Positions 1 through 5,596 of a stretch of DNA of 5,743 nucleotides are shown here, one piece after another. The notes beneath the pieces were generated by a model that was not told where the DNA came from, did not search any database, and was given only the letters and a program-made list of their open reading frames with translations. The stretch's first letter is position 1. Each line of letters opens with the position of its first letter. The DNA is taken from the NCBI GenBank assembly GCA_038522635.1, contig JBCBJZ010000185.1:1-5743 (forward strand), read 5' to 3'. The position numbers were made by a program, and so were the translations under genes. Source of the DNA: JBCBJZ01 sp038522635. Lineage in GTDB: Bacteria; Pseudomonadota; Alphaproteobacteria; Rhizobiales; Hyphomicrobiaceae.

Positions 1-5
1 GTATA

Positions 6-42
6 CCGACGGATGAGGAAAGACGTGTCGACACTCCGTCGG
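6..42. repeat. Inverted repeat with 8-bp arms enclosing a 10-bp palindrome
   Basis: CCGACGGA (6-13) is exactly inverted as TCCGTCGG (35-42), with 21 bases between. Inside the spacer is the perfect palindrome GTGTCGACAC (25-34), not concentric with the outer arms. This could be an operator, an RNA stem-loop, or the remains of a terminator for a gene upstream of the window. No T-run follows, so an intrinsic terminator is unlikely. Confidence 0.4.
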
Positions 43-243
43 ATGCTCATCGTTGCCGTTGCAGCGGAATCCGATTTCAAACAAGCAAACCTTCCAGCGC
101 TGGATCAAGACGGCGACAAAAAGCGTTGTCGCAGCAAAGATCCCAACCTTAGTGTGATCGTCGTGAACGAAGGTAATCTTCGGGGGGACACCGAATTCGT
201 GTTGGGCGGTGTTCGAGAAGCATATTTTAGGAGTTTGAAATGA
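13..243 (+). CDS. Doubtful small ORF, hypothetical 76-residue protein
   Basis: I do not recognise this product. The frame is open from the first base of the window, so the true start, if it is a gene, could lie upstream; ATG at 13 has only a weak purine stretch before it. For: its stop overlaps the start of the vWA gene as ATGA, the same junction used between the two long genes. By hand count, GC is about 61%, 39% and 53% at codon positions 1, 2 and 3, and low GC at position 2 is gene-like. Against: third-position GC is far below that of the vWA gene body (about 83% in a 30-codon sample near its vWA motif), no domain, signal peptide or membrane span is visible, and the stretch carries several palindromes that suit an intergenic control region. 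The C-terminal half is polar and mixed. It may simply be the 5' leader of the operon. Confidence 0.25.
   Translation: MRKDVSTLRRMLIVAVAAESDFKQANLPALDQDGDKKRCRSKDPNLSVIVVNEGNLRGDTEFVLGGVREAYFRSLK
93..104. repeat. Perfect 12-bp palindrome, possible operator
   Basis: TCCAGCGCTGGA equals its own reverse complement and lies 136-147 bases before the vWA start codon. If bases 1-239 are a promoter region, this is a reasonable size for a dimeric regulator site, but no regulator family can be named from it and chance occurrence is not excluded. Confidence 0.3.
188..202. repeat. Bulged palindrome upstream of the vWA gene
   Basis: ACAC(C)GAATTCGTGT is a 14-bp palindrome interrupted by one extra C; the core CGAATTCG (192-199) is perfect. 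It ends 26 bases before the ribosome binding site of the vWA gene, a place where an operator or a 5' leader hairpin could act. The call is based on symmetry only. Confidence 0.28.
229..233 (+). promoter_or_regulatory. Ribosome binding site of the vWA gene
   Basis: AGGAG lies 6 bases before ATG at 240, a good Shine-Dalgarno match at good spacing. It fixes the start at 240 rather than at the in-frame ATG at 288 (Met17), which would cut into the signal peptide. It also lies inside the last codons of the doubtful upstream frame, so coupling is possible but not required. Confidence 0.8.
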
Positions 244-2774
244 GAGGGGCTCTTTTGCGATGCTCATGGCGATTGTCGTACACGTTGATGGGAGCGATCT
301 TGGTCGGGGGGCTTTCAACTTACACGGCCGGAGCACAGTCGGTGGATGTGGACGCACCGCAAATTCCTGATCCGAGTGCCGCTCTCGCACCAACGTTGTG
401 CCCCAAAGACACGCTGCCAGAAGTCGAGGCTTTGTCACTGCGCAACCGCACCATCTTCTACGGCTCATCAGATGGTGACGGGACGACGGGTGTCACCATC
501 GGGTTTCGCGACCAGCTTGAGATGTACAGGGTGGAGGGCTCGCGCGCGCTCGTCCAGACCGTGGGGAACGATCGCCAGTGCGGTTGGGTCGACAAAAAGC
601 GCATTCTGGTCGGGCGCGAACGGCGCCGTGTCGGTGATGATCCAGATGCTGAAACGCTCGAGACCGCACGCAAGGGCCGGATCAAGAATCCTCTCTTCGT
701 GAAGGCGCTGATCCGCAGCAACGTGGCCCTGAAGGATCGTGGCACCCGCGATCTGTATAAGGCGAAGTCGGTGACGATCTACGATGGGCCGAGCGTGCAG
801 GCCAATGAGAAGGGCCAGATCGGCATCTTCAGCATCTTCTTCATTTACAGTCAGGAGCGGGATCGCTCAGGGGGTACCTGGTATTACATCGCTGGCACAG
901 ACCCCTACGATAAGGGCCTGGCAGGATGGGTACGTGAGGCCAATGTGTTTTTGTGGCACAGCCAGATTGCGCTTTATTTCAGCGACCGCAGTTCAGAGAA
1001 CTTGTCACTCTATCCCGACAAAGTGAGCGCCGTCGATGGTACTCCGGGACGCGAATTTAGCCGGCGGCCGGCCAATTATAGGGAGCCGGTCGGCACCAAC
1101 ATCGCGCGCTTCCCCGTGTTGGGAGATCAGGACGGCGAAGATGACCGAACGCTTTACCGTATCGCGCACTTTTCGAAGCTGTGCCCTGAGGGCAAGTCCG
1201 AGAGCGAGTGCCTGACACGGGCGCAAGCCTCGCAGCAACGTCACGATTTCGCCCGCGTGCGTAAGTTGGCGGGCAATGTCGACATCTTATTCGTGATCGA
1301 CGCGACGGAAAGCATGCGCCCCTATTTCAGGCCGATCGTGCAGGGCGTGCGCGATGCTCTGGAGGAGGCGAAGAAGCGGGCCGATAAAGGTAGGCGGGGG
1401 AGCGGCACGTCACGTATTCGCGTCGCCGCAGCCGTGTACGGCGATTACAAGTCCTCCCGCGCGGACGCCGACAATATGGACTTCGAGCTGATTGACTTCG
1501 CGGACGAGGGCGGATGGGGCAACCTGCGTCAACTGCGTAACGTGGGGCGACGCTTTTCCGATAAGTTGCGCGATCGGCCGGAAGCAGGCTTCGCAGCGAT
1601 TCGCCGTGCGGCGACCAATGCTAGTTGGCGGCAAGATACAAGCGCGCGCATCGTCTTTTGGATCGGTGATGCAGGCAACCGCGCGGCAGGCGACAACGAA
1701 ACACTGACCGCTCAGGACATTGCTGCAGCTCTGAAGTTCAAGCGCGTGACGATGTTCCAAGCAATCAACGTGCGAGGCAAGACGGATCGCGGTTGGCAGT
1801 GGCATGAGGACTTCATCCGCCAAGCCAAAGAAATCAACGGCACGGACGACGGGGATCCGAATAACGACCGTTTTGCCGGGTTCGCACCCGCGCTGACGTA
1901 TCAGCGCAATGCAAAGCGGGAGAACACGCGGGCGCAAGTCGCACAGTTCATCGGTATCGCCGTGCGCGCACCGCTCGCTGCGAAAGCCTGCGTGGAGCAG
2001 CAGGGTCGTTGTCTGGATGAGCCCCGCCGCCCGGTTGCGCCGCCCCCGACGGCAACGGCACCCGCGGGTCAGGGGCCGACCGCGGGGAAAGTGTTGCCAG
2101 AGGCGGAGATCGTTGCGCGCGAACGCAAGGTTATGGAAGCCATCCTCAGGGCCAACAACATCACCTCCAGCCAGGCCATCGAGCGGTTTTTCCAATACAA
2201 GCAGCTCATGACGGACGCCTGGGTCCAGGTGGAACCTGATGCTGAGAACGTGCGCTTCTGGATTGCGATGGACGATCGCCGGGTAGGGGAGCTGCAAAAG
2301 TTCCTCGACCGCACATGCCGGACGCTAACGCGTTCGCGTGATGTCAGTCGCAACATCGAGCGTTTGCTTGAAGAACTGGTCGAGACGTTCGGTGGCGACT
2401 ACGACGCACGTGACACGGTCATCGATAACTTGAACCGCATTTTCTTCCTGCCCAAGAAGCATTTTTCCACGGTTCTGGATCGTACCGCGCGGGATCTCGA
2501 CAGATACTGGAAACGCGTGGGACGGAAAGCTGAAGGTGCGCGTTTCCGGGGGTCGATTTGTAAAAGCGCCCAGCTTTTCGAGTATGTGGTCAAGCGCAAG
2601 CGTATCCGCCCCAATCAACTGGAGGCGCCGGGTGCCCTCAAGGACAAGTGGCAACCCAAGGCGGACGTGAAACCGGAAGACTTCGATTGGCAGTGGAATT
2701 TGGAGAACGGGATCTCGTATTTTTATATCCCCGTGGAGTTTTTCCCCGGTGACATCGAAACCGCTGCACAATGA
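240..2774 (+). CDS. Exported vWA-domain protein with SH3-like domains
   Basis: This 844-residue protein is predicted to be periplasmic. Residues 1-32 look like a Sec signal peptide: Arg-rich start, hydrophobic core at about 13-27, then A30-G31-A32 before Q33, which fits an AxA cleavage site. Two SH3-like beta segments follow, at about 61-125 (ending GWVDKKRIL) and about 172-245 (ending GWVREANVFLW). A vWA domain spans about 345-575, with metal-site (MIDAS) residues D354-x-T356-x-S358 in IDATESM, D402 in VYGDY, and D477 in WIGDAGNR. This is the 'DATGSM-like' class, which binds a divalent metal and usually a protein ligand. A Pro/Ala linker (about 594-614) leads to a helical region (about 620-800) and the tail motif ISYFYIPVEFFP (825-836); I cannot name this region. 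The mature protein has eight cysteines (54, 114, 315, 324, 584, 591, 693, 774), an even number that suits disulfides outside the cytoplasm. Its stop overlaps the start of the ABC gene. I infer it is the partner or client of that transporter; its exact role is unknown. Confidence 0.95.
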   Translation: MRGALLRCSWRLSYTLMGAILVGGLSTYTAGAQSVDVDAPQIPDPSAALAPTLCPKDTLPEVEALSLRNRTIFYGSSDGDGTTGVTIGFRDQLEMYRVEGSRALVQTVGNDRQCGWVDKKRILVGRERRRVGDDPDAETLETARKGRIKNPLFVKALIRSNVALKDRGTRDLYKAKSVTIYDGPSVQANEKGQIGIFSIFFIYSQERDRSGGTWYYIAGTDPYDKGLAGWVREANVFLWHSQIALYFSDRSSENLSLYPDKVSAVDGTPGREFSRRPANYREPVGTNIARFPVLGDQDGEDDRTLYRIAHFSKLCPEGKSESECLTRAQASQQRHDFARVRKLAGNVDILFVIDATESMRPYFRPIVQGVRDALEEAKKRADKGRRGSGTSRIRVAAAVYGDYKSSRADADNMDFELIDFADEGGWGNLRQLRNVGRRFSDKLRDRPEAGFAAIRRAATNASWRQDTSARIVFWIGDAGNRAAGDNETLTAQDIAAALKFKRVTMFQAINVRGKTDRGWQWHEDFIRQAKEINGTDDGDPNNDRFAGFAPALTYQRNAKRENTRAQVAQFIGIAVRAPLAAKACVEQQGRCLDEPRRPVAPPPTATAPAGQGPTAGKVLPEAEIVARERKVMEAILRANNITSSQAIERFFQYKQLMTDAWVQVEPDAENVRFWIAMDDRRVGELQKFLDRTCRTLTRSRDVSRNIERLLEELVETFGGDYDARDTVIDNLNRIFFLPKKHFSTVLDRTARDLDRYWKRVGRKAEGARFRGSICKSAQLFEYVVKRKRIRPNQLEAPGALKDKWQPKADVKPEDFDWQWNLENGISYFYIPVEFFPGDIETAAQ
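2771..2774 (+). promoter_or_regulatory. ATGA stop-start overlap coupling the vWA and ABC genes
   Basis: The TGA of the vWA gene (2772-2774) shares bases with the ATG of the ABC gene (2771-2773). No good Shine-Dalgarno sits at normal distance; the nearest purine-rich stretch, GGTGA at 2748-2752, is 18 bases away. Translation of the ABC gene is therefore likely to depend on ribosomes that finish the vWA gene, which would keep the two products in proportion. Confidence 0.65.
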
Positions 2775-5596
2775 ACGACCCCACATACGATCCCCTTATT
2801 GACGCGCGTCGGATCGTAAAAAAGTTTCGCACCGCGTCCGGCTCCGGCTTGCGCACAGTCTTGTCGATCGACCGGCTGACGCTGCCGGCTGGCAAGATCA
2901 TCGCAGTGCTGGGGCCCTCGGGGTCCGGCAAGTCGACGCTGTTCAACATTCTGAGTGGCCTCGACAAGCCCACCGGCCGTGAGGCGGAGATCACGCTGCA
3001 TCTGCCAGGCGAACGCGCACGGCGGATCGACCACTGGGGCGTGCGCTATCCGCGTCGCGATGTGAGCTACGTTTTCCAGCACGGGTACTTGCTCAACCAC
3101 GCTTCGATTGCGCTGAACATCGCGATCCCGCGTCAGGCGGCTGGCTATCTCGCCGATCAGCAGATCCTTGAGTATTATCGCGACCTCGTCGGGCTTGAAG
3201 CCTCGCAGTTCGACACGCGGGCGCAAGCGGCGAGGGCCGTTGATCCTTACGCTAAACCGATGCTGCACCTAAGCACGCCGGTCTCGCTTTTGTCGGGTGG
3301 TGAGCAGCAGCGTGTCGGGATCGCGCGTGCGCTTGCGCGCAACCCCAAACTGATGCTGTGCGATGAGCCGACGAGCAGCGTCGATCCGGTCATGAAGCGC
3401 GACATCGTCAGCATGCTTACCGATTGGATCGAGCAAGGTGAAGGCCGGCGCACGATGCTGTGGGCCACGCACAACTATGAACTGGCCGCGGCGTTTGCGG
3501 ACGAGGTGCTGATCCTGCGCAAAGGCGGGCAGCTCATCGATGAATCGCGTGAGACCGGCCGGCCGATCCCGAATCCGCGCGATGCGGCGGTCTTGGAGCG
3601 CCTGGTCTACGGTGCTTCGGCCAGGGCGACGGCCCCGGCTGATCGTGCTGCGCCGCCTGATCGTATTGCGCCGACCGTCGCACCGGTGACGACCACGCCT
3701 GCGGATGTGGAGCAGCCCGAGCCGGGCTTTGAAACCCAGCATGCGTTCGTCGCAAAGCACACCATGCCGCCTGCTGAGCCGCAACAGACGCAGGAGCCGG
3801 CTTCCCCGCGCACAGCAAGGCCCATCGCCTACGCAAGCGTCGATGCGTCCGGGAAACCGAAACCGCCACAGGACCCAAAGTACTACAGGCGCCGCTTTCG
3901 AGGGCTCGGGCTCCTCACCAGCGGCATCGCTTGGGGCGTGCAGGAGCTCTACGAACCGCTCACCACGTCGCGTAAAGGGAACCCGCTGCTGCGCGCGATC
4001 ACAGCGCCGATACGTTGGACGCATGCCGCCGTTGCCAACTACCGCGATCTGTCAGCCGCCGCCATCGTCTGCTTTGTGACGTTGCTTGGGGTCGCCCTGC
4101 TCGCCACCGAACGACTGGTCGATGAGCATTTCACCAAGCGTGTCAACGACCCCGCCCTGCGGCACGTCATCGTTGCGGGCTCCAACCTGGACGAACGGGC
4201 CGCCCTCACCGAAGCGAAGCTCAAAACGTTCAACGAAACGCGGCCGTGGCAAGTCGCGGCGGTAGCGGATGCGCCGGCGCCCTCCGCTCTTGCCTGGGTG
4301 CAGCGCGCTTGGCGCACCATTGCAGCCTCGCTGGGCGGCGAAAGCGATCAATCCACCGCGCCGCCAACGGCGACCACGCCAAAGCGCACCGCGCAGCAGC
4401 CACCCCAAGCGCGCCTGTTGCAGGCTGAGCTCAAGACCAAGCCGAATGCCGAGCATAGTGCTAGGCCCAGGAGCGGGGCCAGCCCCAAGGTGAAGGCCGC
4501 AGCCGATCAGGACGATGCCTTCTGGGATGAACTCGACCGCGAGACAGCGCCTAAGCAGCACCCGTCATGCAGTGGGGCCAACGCCACGGTCTTCGGTCGC
4601 GATAACGGAACCAAGCACACGATCAAGCTGAAGGACGCGTTTCAGGGCCGCGGCGGGGATGGTGCGTCGGTCGAACTGCGGATCTTGAAGGCTGACCACA
4701 ACGAGTTGGCGCTGCGTTCGATCAAGATCTTTGACCCCGTCGACACAACGAAGGGCAAACTGCGCGGTACGCTGGGGGACCTCTTCCAGAAAGCGTGTGG
4801 CGACACGGCGCGGCCGATGACGGTGGTGCTCACGCCGCGCGGCCTGAGGCGCCTTAAGGACCGGCTCGGCTTCAAGGGCGGCGGCGGCGACCGTAACCCG
4901 CTCTTATCGATCCGCACCAACACCGAGTTCGCGAAACTGAAGGTTTTGGGCCTTGCCAAGACGCCCATTTACGATCGCGACTACCAGTTCGACGCGGTGA
5001 TGGACCATCGCTCGTTTGCGAAATGGCGCAAGCTCGCCGACTACAATTTTGCTGAATTCACGCGTGGTGCTTTCTATTTCGAGGCGACGTCCTTCAAGCC
5101 GATGCAGGCCTGGCTTTTCGAGAATCGTTTCGAATACGACCTTGAGATTTTCACGAAGTTCGGCAGCCTGCTCGATATTGCGAACCGGCTGTCCTCACTT
5201 TTCACGTTTCTACTGTGGCTGGGCGCGTTTGTGTCGATCGCCGTTGTGCTGGCGCTGTTCCTCGGCAAGCTCAAGCAGCGTGAAGCACAGTACGCCGTGC
5301 TACGCGCGCAAGGGGTCGGCTCGTTGGCCATCGTGCCTGCGATGGTGGTCCAGATCGGGTTCATTTGGTTCTCGGCCTTTTTTGCCGCGGCGCTGGTGCT
5401 TGTGATCAGTTGGTCATCGGGGGCGCTGTCCCAGGTGGTGGGCAACGAAACGAAAGCGGTGCCCGTCGATGATGTGGTCGCGATGGCGGGAGCACTGGGG
5501 CTGCTTGCGCTGTTTGGAACGTTGCTTACGATCGCCGGGGGGCTATGGCTGACGCGTGGCGGAGGCAGGCTCGCTGATGTGCTCCGACCAAGTTAG
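2771..5596 (+). CDS. MacB/FtsX-type ABC transporter, ATPase-permease fusion
   Basis: This 941-residue inner-membrane ABC protein has its ATPase and permease in one chain. The ATPase (about 10-260) is complete: Walker A GPSGSGKST (48-56), Q-loop Q103, signature LSGGEQ (174-179), Walker B LMLCDEP with D198 and E199, D-loop SSVD (202-205), and switch H234. A Pro/Ala-rich cytoplasmic linker (about 281-426) follows. Span 1 is at about 427-447, a periplasmic region at about 448-803, then spans at about 806-831, 853-878 and 900-927. KQREAQYAVLRAQGVG (835-850) matches the FtsX/MacB coupling segment after span 2. The order ATPase, span 1, periplasmic domain, spans 2-4 is that of MacB, but MacB is only about 650 residues; the extra length is in the linker and the periplasmic region. 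C600 and C676 are the only cysteines in the periplasmic part and may form a disulfide. Known relatives work as dimers and transmit force rather than pump through the membrane. The substrate is unknown. With no MacA or TolC gene seen and a vWA gene coupled upstream, I infer it acts on the vWA protein; a macB symbol would mislead. Confidence 0.95.
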   Translation: MNDPTYDPLIDARRIVKKFRTASGSGLRTVLSIDRLTLPAGKIIAVLGPSGSGKSTLFNILSGLDKPTGREAEITLHLPGERARRIDHWGVRYPRRDVSYVFQHGYLLNHASIALNIAIPRQAAGYLADQQILEYYRDLVGLEASQFDTRAQAARAVDPYAKPMLHLSTPVSLLSGGEQQRVGIARALARNPKLMLCDEPTSSVDPVMKRDIVSMLTDWIEQGEGRRTMLWATHNYELAAAFADEVLILRKGGQLIDESRETGRPIPNPRDAAVLERLVYGASARATAPADRAAPPDRIAPTVAPVTTTPADVEQPEPGFETQHAFVAKHTMPPAEPQQTQEPASPRTARPIAYASVDASGKPKPPQDPKYYRRRFRGLGLLTSGIAWGVQELYEPLTTSRKGNPLLRAITAPIRWTHAAVANYRDLSAAAIVCFVTLLGVALLATERLVDEHFTKRVNDPALRHVIVAGSNLDERAALTEAKLKTFNETRPWQVAAVADAPAPSALAWVQRAWRTIAASLGGESDQSTAPPTATTPKRTAQQPPQARLLQAELKTKPNAEHSARPRSGASPKVKAAADQDDAFWDELDRETAPKQHPSCSGANATVFGRDNGTKHTIKLKDAFQGRGGDGASVELRILKADHNELALRSIKIFDPVDTTKGKLRGTLGDLFQKACGDTARPMTVVLTPRGLRRLKDRLGFKGGGGDRNPLLSIRTNTEFAKLKVLGLAKTPIYDRDYQFDAVMDHRSFAKWRKLADYNFAEFTRGAFYFEATSFKPMQAWLFENRFEYDLEIFTKFGSLLDIANRLSSLFTFLLWLGAFVSIAVVLALFLGKLKQREAQYAVLRAQGVGSLAIVPAMVVQIGFIWFSAFFAAALVLVISWSSGALSQVVGNETKAVPVDDVVAMAGALGLLALFGTLLTIAGGLWLTRGGGRLADVLRPS
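3638..3673 (+). repeat. Tandem 18-bp duplication in the ABC protein linker
   Basis: Two adjacent in-frame 18-bp copies (3638-3655 and 3656-3673) match at 15 of 18 bases and encode ADRAAP followed by PDRIAP (residues 290-301). They lie in the low-complexity linker between ATPase and first membrane span, where length changes should be tolerated. This looks like a local duplication that helped lengthen the linker. Confidence 0.6.
5561..5565 (+). promoter_or_regulatory. Possible ribosome binding site for a third operon gene
   Basis: GGAGG, a near-perfect Shine-Dalgarno core, lies 11 bases before ATG at 5577, inside the last codons of the ABC gene. The spacing is slightly long and the bases also encode Gly-Gly codons of the C-terminus, so it may be chance. 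Confidence 0.25.

Noticed and set aside
126..154. TTGTCG with a weak -10 around 148-154 as a promoter
   Set aside because: The -35 matches 4 of 6 but the -10 only about 3 of 6; not enough to call without start-site data.
202..228. Promoter-like TTGGGC and TATTTT boxes before the vWA gene
   Set aside because: Spacing of about 15 is short, the matches are weak, and a start just after 228 would leave the ribosome binding site at 229-233 outside or at the very tip of the transcript.
1410..2297. Long minus-strand open frame (295 codons) inside the vWA gene
   Set aside because: It lies wholly antisense to a well supported gene; GC-rich coding sequence often leaves an open antisense frame. The product shows no coherent domain.
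240..2774. vWA protein as a PpkA-type serine/threonine kinase
   Set aside because: No kinase motifs (glycine loop, HRD, DFG) are present; the N-terminus is a signal peptide plus SH3-like domains.
2723..3268. Minus-strand open frame (181 codons) across the gene junction
   Set aside because: It is antisense to the ATPase and to the coupled junction, with no domain or ribosome site to support it.
3269..4024. Minus-strand open frame (251 codons) inside the ABC gene
   Set aside because: It runs antisense to the Walker B region and linker, is Arg-rich, and has no recognisable fold; it is a composition shadow.
2771..5596. Naming the ABC gene macB or calling a MacAB-TolC efflux pump
   Set aside because: The architecture is shared, but there is no MacA-type adaptor or TolC gene in the window, the periplasmic region is much larger, and the coupled partner is a vWA protein.
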